In this document: positions 41,401-50,435 of the stretch, one piece after another | Layout: every line of letters starts with the position of its first letter | Numbering within the stretch: the first letter of the stretch is position 1 | DNA from: Corynebacterium jeikeium | GTDB taxonomy: Bacteria; Actinomycetota; Actinomycetes; Mycobacteriales; Mycobacteriaceae | NCBI GenBank assembly: GCA_003955985.1 | Contig: CP033784.1 | Location: 2,356,001 to 2,420,000, forward strand | Direction of reading: 5' to 3' | Length of the DNA stretch: 64,000 bases | Translations under genes and position numbers: made by a program | Notes under the pieces: model-generated | The model's input: only the letters and a program-made list of their open reading frames with translations | Told to the model about the DNA's origin: nothing | The model's database searches: none

Positions 41401-42080
41401 TGACATCTTCCGAAGCTAATAGTGTCCACACAATGTGGGCAACGCGGTTAGCCAGCGTTCTCGCCTTACGAGACGACGCAAATATCCAGTCACCCCGTTG
41501 GAGAAAGACTCGAGCAGAGCTGCGTCGCGGAGCCTCACCAGCAACCGAGCACTATGCCTATCCGCATGTTCTTCCGTATGCAGATCCGACACTTTCCGAC
41601 CATCAAATAACATCACTCGTTCGTCTCTTTGCTTTGGTAGCAGAATTCGACCAAGTTCCTCACTACCGACCACCGAACACAACAGACACAAATGGACAAA
41701 AGAAGATTCGGAGGATCGGGCATTGGGCTCGACAAGTCTCAATTGCTCAAGCGAAGAAAACTGGCGAACAATTTGAGGCTAATCCCGACGACCTCGACTC
41801 CGTTGGCCAGCGCCTGCAATTCATCTATTCACTCGATGCGGAAGAGGCAATTCTTAACGTTTCGCGTATCTTGAAAATTGCAACTGCCCTGCCCGGACCT
41901 ATTCCGGCGCTCGACTACTACGACCTGTTCCGGACCTTCCTATATTGGGGCAATGGATTCACGCCTGAGTCACAGAACATTAGGCGCCGAATGCTGCGAG
42001 ACTATTTCTCTTACTTCGCTGAAATTCCAGAGACCTCCTCCAACGCAGATAACGACAACAAAGACAACGCAACAACATAA
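41400..42080 (+). CDS. cse2: Cascade small subunit Cse2 (CasB/Cas11e)
   Basis: The 226-residue, largely helical protein contains MWATRLASVLALRDDANIQSPRWRKTRAELRRG, LVRLFALVAEFDQVPHY and IRRIGHWARQVSIAQ, the conserved basic helices that line the target strand in Cascade. Two copies per complex stabilise the R-loop. It overlaps cse1 by one base and is followed by cas7e after 47 bp. Its C-terminus is Asn/Asp-rich and probably disordered. Confidence 0.9.
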   Translation: MTSSEANSVHTMWATRLASVLALRDDANIQSPRWRKTRAELRRGASPATEHYAYPHVLPYADPTLSDHQITSLVRLFALVAEFDQVPHYRPPNTTDTNGQKKIRRIGHWARQVSIAQAKKTGEQFEANPDDLDSVGQRLQFIYSLDAEEAILNVSRILKIATALPGPIPALDYYDLFRTFLYWGNGFTPESQNIRRRMLRDYFSYFAEIPETSSNADNDNKDNATT

Positions 42081-42127
42081 TTCTGTCGTAGAGGCATAAA
42101 CAACTCCCCGAGAAAGGCCTAAACTCC

Positions 42128-43249
42128 ATGCCCCATAACTTGACCCTCAGCATCGTCACCGCAATCCCATTCAGCAATCTAAACCGTGATGACACCGGAA
42201 CCCCAAAACGAATTAACCAGGGCGGAGTTCTTCGAGCCCTCCATTCTTCTCAATCGATTAAGCGCAGCATCCGGTTACGCTACGAAAACGCGTCAATGGA
42301 CCTAAGCATCCGCTCGGGTGAACTCGCCGAAGAAATCGTCGAAAGAGTCCTTGAACTGAACCCCGACGTTGACCGGAAGGCTGCACTGAAAAACGCGAGA
42401 TCAATCGTCGGCAAGCTCACCAAAGCTGAAACACCAGCTAAGACTTCTGGCGACGTTGATTCGCAAACCCAAAAGGCTGAATCCGCTCGTTCGACGTGGA
42501 TGTCAAATGAAGAGATCAATACTGCCGCCCAGACTGTGCTGGCCAGCCTGACGAGCGGAAAGGACATCAAGAAAACCGATGTCAACGACTTTATTCAGGA
42601 GCACCGAACAGGATCACTAGCAATCGCTGCCTTTGGTCGAATGTTCGCCAATTCCCCTCAAAACACAACGGAAGCGGCCCTCAGCGTCTCCCCAGCAGTA
42701 ACAACTCATGCGACCAGCATCGATACCGATTACTTCTCAACTGTCGATGATCGACACGAGGCACAACATCGAACTGGGGCAACATATCTCGGAGTTAGCC
42801 AGTACACCAGTGGCGTTTTCTACCGCACAGTCAGTATCGATAAGAAACAGTTGCGTGAAAGCTGGTCAGCTTTCGATGCAGAAGACTCTCGAGAAAACGT
42901 CCGGGAATTGATTCGATCAGCTATCTATGGCCAGCCACGCGGCAAAGAGCACAGCACAGCCCCATACGTCCTTCCAGCCCTAGTACTCGCTGAAGAACAG
43001 CGCTACCGGACTGCATATGACTTCCAAACTCCGGTCATCCCCGAAGGAGCTGGAGGATTCCTCGCAGCTACAATCACTTCCCTTTCTCAACAGTATTCCG
43101 CAGCACGAAGCTTTGACGCCGGAAACTTCGGCCCCACTGAAGCCCTCGCTGGAACTTTCCCAGGGCTTGAAGGCAAGTTCGGCAAACTCGAGCCGACTCA
43201 GCTGGACGACCTCATCGACACCGTCGTGAAGTGGGTTTTTGATGACTGA
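42128..43249 (+). CDS. cas7e: Cascade backbone subunit Cas7e (CasC/Cse4)
   Basis: The 373-residue RAMP protein opens with LTLSIVTAIPFSNLNRDDTGTPKRINQGG, the hallmark of Cas7e. It contains a long helical thumb/insertion (residues 60-150), FGRMFANSPQNTTEAALSVSPAVTTHATSIDTDYFSTVDDR, and YLGVSQYTSGVFYRTVSID. Six copies normally form the crRNA-covering spine, each spanning 6 nt. A good GAGAAAGG precedes the ATG. The stop overlaps the cas5e start by 8 bp. Confidence 0.95.
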   Translation: MPHNLTLSIVTAIPFSNLNRDDTGTPKRINQGGVLRALHSSQSIKRSIRLRYENASMDLSIRSGELAEEIVERVLELNPDVDRKAALKNARSIVGKLTKAETPAKTSGDVDSQTQKAESARSTWMSNEEINTAAQTVLASLTSGKDIKKTDVNDFIQEHRTGSLAIAAFGRMFANSPQNTTEAALSVSPAVTTHATSIDTDYFSTVDDRHEAQHRTGATYLGVSQYTSGVFYRTVSIDKKQLRESWSAFDAEDSRENVRELIRSAIYGQPRGKEHSTAPYVLPALVLAEEQRYRTAYDFQTPVIPEGAGGFLAATITSLSQQYSAARSFDAGNFGPTEALAGTFPGLEGKFGKLEPTQLDDLIDTVVKWVFDD

Positions 43250-43955
43250 TTCAGTGTTCATTCGGCTGGCTGGGCCAGTTCAAAGTTGGGGCAAACCAGC
43301 CATCACCGGTAATTTCGTCAAAACTGACAAAATGCCTACAACCACTGCACTCCGCGGACTGATTGCTGGTGGCCTTGGATACCGCCGAAATGAATGGCCG
43401 GACTGGATTTCTGATATCGAGTTCACTGTTCGAGAAGAACGCCGACCTACGTTCGTGGACGACTTCCACACCATCGGCTCGCGTGAAGATGAGTGGGACT
43501 TTCGGCGTCGTCTAGCGATTAGCCAAGGACTTAAAGCCAAGTCAGCAAAATCGGTTGCCTACAAACCCGGTGTCGGAGCGACTGTGGTCGTCCGCCGAAC
43601 ATACTTGGCCGATGCGGAATTCATCGTCCGCATAACCTGCGAGGGACACACGGAGGACATTGACCGAGCTGTTTCAGACCCGGTATTTGTTACGTACTTA
43701 GGCCGCAAAGCGTTTTCGGCAACTTTCCCGTTCTATTTAGGCACGGGAAAACCCGAGCTTCTCCAACGAATTCCGAATATTTCGAAGGACACCCAACTCG
43801 GAGATAGCACTACAGTTAATCAGTACTTTTTAGCAAAAGGTGCGGGCACACGCCCCGCAACAGTTGTTGTTCCTCGTGTTTCAACTCGCGCGGAATGGAT
43901 GGGCAGGGTCGGCCAACTGGGTTTGAAGCTACGGTCAACGATTCAAGAAAACTAG
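43242..43955 (+). CDS. cas5e: Cascade subunit Cas5e (CasD)
   Basis: The 237-residue RAMP protein begins MTDSVFIRLAGPVQSWGKPAITGNFVKTDKMPTTTALRGLIAGGLGYRR, the classic Cas5e N-terminus. VRRTYLADAEFIVRI and the C-terminal part follow normally. It caps the 5' handle of the crRNA in Cascade. The ATG at 43242 (overlap ATGACTGA with cas7e) is preferred over a TTG at 43239. It is the last cas gene on this side; the following DNA is a decayed, unrelated gene. Confidence 0.93.
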   Translation: MTDSVFIRLAGPVQSWGKPAITGNFVKTDKMPTTTALRGLIAGGLGYRRNEWPDWISDIEFTVREERRPTFVDDFHTIGSREDEWDFRRRLAISQGLKAKSAKSVAYKPGVGATVVVRRTYLADAEFIVRITCEGHTEDIDRAVSDPVFVTYLGRKAFSATFPFYLGTGKPELLQRIPNISKDTQLGDSTTVNQYFLAKGAGTRPATVVVPRVSTRAEWMGRVGQLGLKLRSTIQEN

Positions 43956-43988
43956 AAGCACCGAACTTCGGCACAGTGGGATTTTGAT

Positions 43989-44382
43989 TCACAACGCACG
44001 AGCGTGGCTAACGGTATCTCGCGTATCTGTCAATTTCGCCGCCGGAGTCCACGCGCCGAGTTCGTGGCCGGCGGGCGTCGTGAAGCAAAAGCGAAAACTA
44101 CCTGGGAAGTCGTATGGTTCCTTGACAATCTTGCCACCCGCGGACGTGACCTGCTCGTAGGCGGCATCGAGATCCGCTGCTCGAATGAGGGGGCATGATT
44201 GCGCGGGTGGGATCCTCGGCGTTGATTCAGCTGACGATGCCAGAATCGCTGGTATCGGCGCAGTCGTCGCCGTACATGGCGTAATTCCACCCGAATACGC
44301 TGGAGACGAAGTCGCAAACGGTACTCAGCTCCTCGACGGACGACACAGGAAACTCAATGTCATCAAAGAGTGCGCCAGTCAC
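43989..44382 (-). pseudogene. Frameshifted VOC (glyoxalase/dioxygenase-like) gene
   Basis: Read on the minus strand from a GTG at 44382, the frame gives TGALFDDIEFPVSSVEELST...FVSSVFGWNYAMYGDD and then hits TGA. After a one-base shift it continues as AESTPRIPPAQSCPLIRAADLDAAYEQV, GGKIVKEPYDFPGSFRF and TTPAGHELGAW to a TGA at 43989-43991. Both halves are plainly one VOC-superfamily metalloenzyme domain of about 130 residues. It sits 33 bp after cas5e, at the right edge of the CRISPR locus, and may have been damaged when the locus arrived. A sequencing error is the alternative. Confidence 0.75.
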
Positions 44383-44625
44383 GAACTAATCCTAAGGCAG
44401 AATCGAGCCCCCGCCATTCGCCTGCCACATTGCAACGCGCCCCACTCTCGCGCCACATCACCAAAACTACTTATGTAATTACCCCCGGTTTCTCCCATAA
44501 CCGCAGGTGAGAGACTACAGCGAGTCAACTTTCTCCCCAGCACCCCTCAAATCACCCCCGGCAATCCGCCATTCGTTATAGAGTGACGCACGACACTTTA
44601 CGACGAATCTGTGAGGTAAAAACAC

Positions 44626-45861
44626 ATGACTTCCGCCACCATTCAGCCGGGCGGCGAAGCCTTCATCTACGAGGCAATTCGCACCCCTCGCGGCAAGGGC
44701 AAGAAGGACGGCTCCCTCCACGAGGTACGCCCGGTATCACTTCTCGTCGGCCTCATCGACGAAATTCGCAACCGCTTCCCAGAACTGGATGAAGAACGCA
44801 TCAGCGACCTCATCGTTGGCTGCGTCAGCCCGGTCGGCGACCAGGGTGCGGACATTGCCCGCACCGCAGCACTCACCGCAGGTCTGCCGTACCGCACCGG
44901 CGGTGTCCAGATCAACCGCTTCTGCGCTTCCGGCCTCTCCGCCATCAACTTGGCTGCTCAGAAGGTCCGCTCCGGCATGGACGAGCTCGTCCTCGCCGGC
45001 GGCGTCGAGTCCATGTCCCGCGTGCCAATGATGTCCGACGGCGGCGCAATGGCGATGGATGCACAGGTCTCGTTCGCGACCGACTTCGTCCCGCAGGGTA
45101 TCTCCGCTGACCTGATTGCATCGCTCGACGGCTTTGACCGCGAGTCCCTCGACGAAATGGCAGCGCTCTCCCACGCCCGTGCCGCAAATGCATGGTCTGA
45201 GGGCCGCTTCGACCGCTCGGTCGTCCCAGTCAAGGACGCTAACGGCCTGACCATCCTCGACCGCGATGAGACCATTCGCGAGGGCGTCTCCGCAGAGTCC
45301 CTCTCCGGCCTGCGCGCAGCCTTCACCATGATGGGCGAGCAGGGTGGCTTCGACGCAGTTGCACTGAAGAAGTACCCGCAGCTTGAGCGCATCAATCACG
45401 TCCACCACGCAGGTAACTCCTCCGGCATCGTCGATGGCGCTGCACTGACCCTGGTTGGTTCTGAGAAGGCCGGCGCAGACATGGGTCTGACCCCACGCGC
45501 ACGCGTTGTCGCCACCGCCGTTAATGGTGTCGAGCCGACCATCATGCTCACCGGTATCGAGCCGGCTGTCCGCGAGGCACTGGCCAAGGCCAACCTGACC
45601 GTCGACGATATCGACGTCTGGGAAATCAACGAGGCGTTTGCCGCCGTCGTCAAGCATGCTCAGCAGAACCTGGGCATCGACTACGAGAAGCTCAACATCA
45701 ACGGTGGCGCAATGGCCATGGGTCACCCGCTGGGTGCAACCGGTGCCATGATCACCGGCGCCGCAATCGACGAGCTGCACCGCACCGGTGGCCGCTACGC
45801 CCTCATCTCGCTCTGTGTGGCTGGCGGCATGGGTGTTGCAACCATCATCGAGCGCGTCTAA
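44626..45861 (+). CDS. fadA: Acetyl-CoA acyltransferase (thiolase)
   Basis: The 411-residue type I thiolase has the acyl-enzyme cysteine in [19 protein letters not shown], the His in [17 protein letters not shown], the second catalytic Cys in [17 protein letters not shown], and NEAFAA. It cleaves 3-ketoacyl-CoA in fatty-acid beta-oxidation (or condenses acetyl-CoA). It forms an operon with the fadB-like gene 74 bp downstream, the same pair as M. tuberculosis Rv0859-Rv0860. Codon use is strongly biased to C-ending codons, suggesting high expression. Confidence 0.95.
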   Translation: MTSATIQPGGEAFIYEAIRTPRGKGKKDGSLHEVRPVSLLVGLIDEIRNRFPELDEERISDLIVGCVSPVGDQGADIARTAALTAGLPYRTGGVQINRFCASGLSAINLAAQKVRSGMDELVLAGGVESMSRVPMMSDGGAMAMDAQVSFATDFVPQGISADLIASLDGFDRESLDEMAALSHARAANAWSEGRFDRSVVPVKDANGLTILDRDETIREGVSAESLSGLRAAFTMMGEQGGFDAVALKKYPQLERINHVHHAGNSSGIVDGAALTLVGSEKAGADMGLTPRARVVATAVNGVEPTIMLTGIEPAVREALAKANLTVDDIDVWEINEAFAAVVKHAQQNLGIDYEKLNINGGAMAMGHPLGATGAMITGAAIDELHRTGGRYALISLCVAGGMGVATIIERV

Positions 45862-45935
45862 AGCAAACCGGAACGAAACTCACAGCGACAATTACCGCGG
45901 TCACACCGCGATAACCACAAAGGACTGACTGATTT

Positions 45936-48167
45936 ATGAGCACAGATAACATGTTCCGGTGGGATCAGGACGACGCCGGAATCGTCACCCTCACCATGGA
46001 TGACCCGAACGCACCGGTCAACACCATGAACAAGACCTTCCAGGACGACATCCGCGCCACCGTGGAGCGCCTGGAAAACGAAATTGGCGACGGCTCTGAG
46101 ACCTCCATCAAGGGCATCATCATCACCTCTGCGAAGAAGACCTTCTTCGCAGGCGGCGACATCAAGCAGATGTCCAAGGCCACTGAGGACGATGCAGCTG
46201 ACATGTTCAACATGGTCGAGGACATGAAGGCCTCCCTGCGTCGCTTGGAGAAGCTCCCGGTGCCAATTGTTGCTGCCATCAACGGCGCAGCACTGGGCGG
46301 CGGCCTCGAGGTCGCGCTGGCTGCTAACCACCGCGTTGCTGCCGATGCCCGCGGTTCCAAGATTGGCCTGCCAGAGGTCACCCTCGGCCTGCTGCCGGGT
46401 GGCGGCGGTGTTTCCCGCGTCGTGCGCATGCTGGGCATTCAGGACGCGCTGATGAAGGTCATTCTGACCGGCGCTCAGATGAACCCGGGCAAGGCTCTCG
46501 CAGCTGGCCTCGTTGACGAGGTTGTTGCTCCGGAGCAGCTCATCAACACCGCTCGTGCATGGCTGACCAGCGAAGACGCCAAGGCCGCACAGCCGTGGGA
46601 TGAGAAGGGCTTCAAGATCCCGGGCGGCGATCCGAAGACTCCTAAGTTCGCAATGAACCTGCCGTCCTTCCCGGCAAACCTGACCAAGCAGCTCAAGGGC
46701 TCCCCGATGAAGGCTCCGCGCCTTGCGATGCAGGCTGCCATCGAGGGCTCTCAGGTCGACATCGACACTGCACTGCGTATCGAGTCCCGCTACTTCACCG
46801 AGCTGGTCACCGGCACCCAGTCGAAGAACATGATGCAGGCGTTCTTCTTCGACCTCAACCACGCTCAGGGTGGCGGCTCCCGTCCACTGCAGGCTGACGG
46901 CACCCCGTACCCGAAGCGCGAGTTCAAGAAGGTTGCCGTTGTCGGCGCCGGCATGATGGGCGCAGGTATCGCCTACGTGTGTGCAAAGGCTGGCATGGAA
47001 GTTGTCCTGAAGGACATTTCCCTGGAGAACGCCGAGCGCGGTAAGTCCTACTCTGAAGGTCTGGAGGCCAAGGCTCTCAAGCGCGGTCGCACCACTGAGG
47101 AGAAGTCCGCAGCGCTGCTGAACCGCATCAAGCCGACTGAGTCCTACGACGACCTGTCCGATGTCGACCTGGTCATCGAGGCCGTCTTCGAGAACACCGA
47201 CCTCAAGCACAAGGTTCACGCCGAGATCGAGGCCGCAGTTCCGGAGACCTGCATCCTGGGCTCCAACACCTCCACCCTTCCGATCACCGAGCTGGCTTCC
47301 CACGTCAAGCGTGAGAAGGACTTCATCGGCCTGCACTTCTTCTCCCCGGTGGACAAGATGCAGCTGATTGAGATCATCTCCGGCGACAACACCGACCCGG
47401 CAATCCTCGCCGCTTCGCTGGACTTCGCTGTTGCAATCCGCAAGATCCCGATTGTTGTCACCGACTCCCGCGGTTTCTACACCTCCCGCGTCATCGGCAC
47501 CGTCATCAACGAGGCCCTGCGTATGGTCGCTGAGGGCTACGACCCGGCCATCATCGAGGCCGCTGGTCGCCAGGCTGGTTACCCGGCACCGCAGCTCCAG
47601 CTTGCCGACGAGCTTAACCTCAAACTCATGGAGAAGATCGCTGGCGAGACCCGCGCTGCCGCCGAGGCTGCAGGTCAGACCTTGGACGAGGGCGGCGTAC
47701 CGGCTTTGGTCGAGGCCATGCTGCACAAGTTCGAGCGCCCGGGCAAGCTCGAGGGTAAGGGCTTCTACGAGTACGTCGACGGCAAGCGCTCCGGTCTCTG
47801 GCCGGGCCTGTTCAATGAGCTCCGTGAGGAGCTGAACATCGCCCCGATCGCTCCGGAGGACACCGACCTGCAGGAGCTGGTCGACCGCATGCTCTTCATC
47901 GAGGCCATCGAGACTCAGAAGTGCGTCGACGAGGGCGTTCTGCTTCACGACGCCGACGGCAACATCGGCTCCATCTTCGGTATCGGCTACCCGGCCTGGA
48001 CCGGTGGTACTCGCCAGTTCATTAAGAACTACGACGGCGCCACTGTTGTCGACCCGGCCGCAGCTCACCCGGAGCGCCGCGGCGTCGCGGGCTTCGTCGA
48101 GCGCGCCGAAGAGCTGGCCGCTAAGCACGGTGAGCGCTTCAACGCTCCGGAGTCCCTGAAGAAGTAG
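45936..48167 (+). CDS. fadB: Fatty-oxidation complex alpha subunit (enoyl-CoA hydratase / 3-hydroxyacyl-CoA dehydrogenase)
   Basis: The 743-residue bifunctional enzyme starts with an N-terminal crotonase domain (FFAGGDIKQMSK, INGAALGGGLEVALAANHR oxyanion hole, GLPEVTLGLLPGGGG). The 3-hydroxyacyl-CoA dehydrogenase domain begins at VAVVGAGMMGAGIAYVCAKAG, with LGSNTSTLPITELA, GLHFFSPVDKMQLIEII and the C-terminal helical domains. With the thiolase it carries out three steps of beta-oxidation. A terminator follows. The complementary strand also holds an 807-codon open frame, a by-product of codon bias. Confidence 0.95.
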   Translation: MSTDNMFRWDQDDAGIVTLTMDDPNAPVNTMNKTFQDDIRATVERLENEIGDGSETSIKGIIITSAKKTFFAGGDIKQMSKATEDDAADMFNMVEDMKASLRRLEKLPVPIVAAINGAALGGGLEVALAANHRVAADARGSKIGLPEVTLGLLPGGGGVSRVVRMLGIQDALMKVILTGAQMNPGKALAAGLVDEVVAPEQLINTARAWLTSEDAKAAQPWDEKGFKIPGGDPKTPKFAMNLPSFPANLTKQLKGSPMKAPRLAMQAAIEGSQVDIDTALRIESRYFTELVTGTQSKNMMQAFFFDLNHAQGGGSRPLQADGTPYPKREFKKVAVVGAGMMGAGIAYVCAKAGMEVVLKDISLENAERGKSYSEGLEAKALKRGRTTEEKSAALLNRIKPTESYDDLSDVDLVIEAVFENTDLKHKVHAEIEAAVPETCILGSNTSTLPITELASHVKREKDFIGLHFFSPVDKMQLIEIISGDNTDPAILAASLDFAVAIRKIPIVVTDSRGFYTSRVIGTVINEALRMVAEGYDPAIIEAAGRQAGYPAPQLQLADELNLKLMEKIAGETRAAAEAAGQTLDEGGVPALVEAMLHKFERPGKLEGKGFYEYVDGKRSGLWPGLFNELREELNIAPIAPEDTDLQELVDRMLFIEAIETQKCVDEGVLLHDADGNIGSIFGIGYPAWTGGTRQFIKNYDGATVVDPAAAHPERRGVAGFVERAEELAAKHGERFNAPESLKK

Positions 48168-48183
48168 GACTACCCCGAGCGCA

Positions 48184-48221
48184 CCCCGGTTGCTGGAATT
48201 GTTCCAGTAACCGGGGTTTTT
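48184..48221 (+). terminator. Terminator of fadA-fadB
   Basis: CCCCGGTTGCTGGAA pairs with TTCCAGTAACCGGGG (one mismatch), followed by TTTTT. Confidence 0.92.
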
Positions 48222-48307
48222 CGCCTTCGAGGCCACGTCAACGGCGTAGCACCGCTGAACGCACCAGCGCACCAACCCCAATTCGGCCTACCCGTTAAAC
48301 TGCGCAC

Positions 48308-49936
48308 ATGGCTCGAAATGTCGCTGATCTTCCCACCGCACTGCCTGAACTCGCTATCTCCCAGGAGGGATTCGCCGCCCCATCACCGCAGCTGGTCATG
48401 CTTAACGACGAGCTCGCGACCCAACTCGGTCTCTCCCCACAGTGGCTCCGGTCAGACGCTGGCCTGAAGTTCCTCACTGGCCGCGGCGCCGATCACGGAG
48501 TCGGCCAGGAAACCGATACCCCACTCGGCGCATACACAACCCCGATGGCCACGGCCTATGCCGGCCACCAGTTCGGCAACTTCGCAGGCCTACTCGGTGA
48601 TGGTCGCGCGCTCTTGCTTGCCACAGTTGAGGCTGAACCGGGGCTGACTGGGCTGCACTGTCCGCCTAACCAGCCCGACTGCCCCAAAGAGACAACCCAC
48701 AGCGACAACACCCAGGCCTACGAGATTCAGGCGAAAGGCACCGGCCCCACGCCCTTCTCCCGTGGCGGTGACGGCAAAGCCACGCTGACCTCCGCCCTGC
48801 GGGAGTACCTCATCAGCGAAGCCATGTATGCACTCGGCATCCCCACCACCCGCGCGCTGGCGGTCATCAAAACCGGCGAAGAGATTTACCGCGGCTCGCA
48901 AACCCCATTCGACAACACCGACCCCACCACCGAACTTCAACCGGGTGGCATCGTCGTGCGCGTAGCATCCAGCCACCTGCGAGTTGGCACGTTCGAGCTG
49001 GTCGCTCGCTCCGGAACGGACACCGGAATCATGGATCGGCTCATCGAGTTCGCCGCGCAGCGGCATGGCTACGAGGGTTCGGCGGAGTCGGTTCTCCGGG
49101 ACGTCGTCAAGCGGCAAGCTAATCTCGTTGCGGCGTGGCTGGCCTGTGGATTTGTCCACGGCGTGATGAACACCGACAATGCCAGCATCGCGGGCGAGAC
49201 CATCGACTTTGGGCCGTGTGCGTTTCTGGATGCGCACGATCCGCGGGCGGTGTTTAGCAGCATTGATCGAGGCGGTCGATACGCGTTCGGCGCGCAGCCG
49301 ACGATTGCCGGGTGGAACATGTCGAAGCTTGCGGAGACTTTGCTACCGCATTTCGCAGGCACCCCGGAGGAAGCCCTCGCACGCGCCCGCGACCTCCTGG
49401 GCGAATTCGCCGACGAGTTCACCGATGCGCTCAGCCGCAGGTGGCTGCCCAAGTTGGGGATTCTCCCCTCGCTTTACGACGACCCGCTGGCCATCCCCCT
49501 GGTGCAGCAGTGGCAGGCGTTGCTGGCGAAGTTTGGGCTCGACCATACGAATGCTCATCGGGCGCTGATTGAGGTTCTGGCCGATGGTGATGGGGATACA
49601 GTTGCTGCGTTGGCTGCGCTGACCAGGCTGACCGCTGATCCTGCGTTCCCCGCCGCCGCGGCTGAGTGGGGGCAGTTGTGGAAGCGGACGCGGAAGGAGC
49701 TGGGAATCGACCGGACGACGGCCCTGGCACTTATGGAGGAAACGAATCCGCTGTATATTCCGCGAAACCACCTGGTCACGGAAGCGTTAGCGGCGGCAGG
49801 GGCGGGGGATCTGACCGACTACCGGCACCTGCTGGAGGCGGTAACCAACCCCTTTGAGTCGCAAGACGTCCCAGCGGGGTTCACGGAGCCGGCACCGCGG
49901 GAGTTGGGTGCTTTCCACTCGTACTGCGGGACTTAA
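48308..49936 (+). CDS. selO: Protein adenylyltransferase SelO (YdiU family)
   Basis: The 542-residue pseudokinase-fold enzyme transfers AMP to Ser/Thr/Tyr of proteins, a redox-stress role by family. Conserved blocks are YAGHQFGNFAGLLGDGRA, YEIQAKGTGPTPFSRGGDGKATL (nucleotide loop with the Lys), REYLISEAMYALGIPTTRALAV, VASSHLRVGTFE, HGVMNTDNASIAGETIDFGPCAFLD (metal-binding Asn and Asp) and RGGRYAFGAQP. Like other bacterial members it ends without selenocysteine. It starts at ATG 48308. Its downstream region carries the first copy of the 70-bp palindromic element. Confidence 0.93.
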   Translation: MARNVADLPTALPELAISQEGFAAPSPQLVMLNDELATQLGLSPQWLRSDAGLKFLTGRGADHGVGQETDTPLGAYTTPMATAYAGHQFGNFAGLLGDGRALLLATVEAEPGLTGLHCPPNQPDCPKETTHSDNTQAYEIQAKGTGPTPFSRGGDGKATLTSALREYLISEAMYALGIPTTRALAVIKTGEEIYRGSQTPFDNTDPTTELQPGGIVVRVASSHLRVGTFELVARSGTDTGIMDRLIEFAAQRHGYEGSAESVLRDVVKRQANLVAAWLACGFVHGVMNTDNASIAGETIDFGPCAFLDAHDPRAVFSSIDRGGRYAFGAQPTIAGWNMSKLAETLLPHFAGTPEEALARARDLLGEFADEFTDALSRRWLPKLGILPSLYDDPLAIPLVQQWQALLAKFGLDHTNAHRALIEVLADGDGDTVAALAALTRLTADPAFPAAAAEWGQLWKRTRKELGIDRTTALALMEETNPLYIPRNHLVTEALAAAGAGDLTDYRHLLEAVTNPFESQDVPAGFTEPAPRELGAFHSYCGT

Positions 49937-49985
49937 TGCGCTGTCTCTCCGCCTCCTTCAAAGTCCACTTCCTCTTCCAAAACCC

Positions 49986-50055
49986 ACTTCACGACACGGG
50001 TGTCACCTCGTGCCAACTGTGGAGGTGGCATGAGGTGACATAGCTGTCGTGAAGT
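49986..50055. repeat. 70-bp palindromic repeat element, copy 1
   Basis: Outer arms ACTTCACGACA (49986) and TGTCGTGAAGT (ending 50055) enclose inner arms GTCACCTCGTGCC / GGCATGAGGTGAC. Copy 2 at 55836-55905 has the same orientation with 64 of 70 bases identical. It resembles a REP/MITE-type element placed just after the selO stop and may also act as a terminator. Confidence 0.8.
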
Positions 50056-50435
50056 CGCGGATGGGGCCCGCGGACGGGCCCAACGCGGGTAGGGCCCTGA
50101 CTGAGTGCCAGCGGCGCGGAGAACCAAAGGGCAACCCCTGCGGGGGTGCCAGGATGTTACAACGTTGCACCACTGCACAGGATTAACTCCCCAATCGAGG
50201 GTAAAAGACACCGTCAAATAAGGGATGGTTCGCCTGATTAATACTCATATGTTTTTTGGACTTGTATGGTTAGAGACTGTATTGAACGGTCGTATCCAAA
50301 CCTTAGAGCCCACCACACCCAAGTTGTCACCACCACCATTGCCTATGCAGGTGGGAGGTGGGTATCTAAGTCATTTGGAGTGAGCCGATCACCAAATTCA
50401 TATCGCCTATCTGGCAGAATCTAGAAAGGCTCGCG
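50056..50435. other. Intergenic region upstream of the peptide transporter operon
   Basis: No gene is supported. Further G/C-rich hairpins follow the palindrome (GGGGCCCGC...GGGCCC near 50064-50081; GGGCAACCCC/GGGGGTGCC near 50128-50150). A candidate promoter is TTGGAC (50256-50261) with TGTATT 16 bp later. GAAAGG precedes the lipoprotein start. Confidence 0.4.

Noticed and set aside
44383-44625. Possible small gene upstream of fadA
   Set aside because: No frame with a convincing start and composition; treated as promoter region, with one variant copy of the recurrent 11-mer at 44595-44605.
45858-48281. An 807-codon open frame antisense to fadB
   Set aside because: It mirrors the fadB coding sequence, whose C-ending codon bias keeps the opposite frame open. 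The translation shows no domain and fadB is unmistakable.
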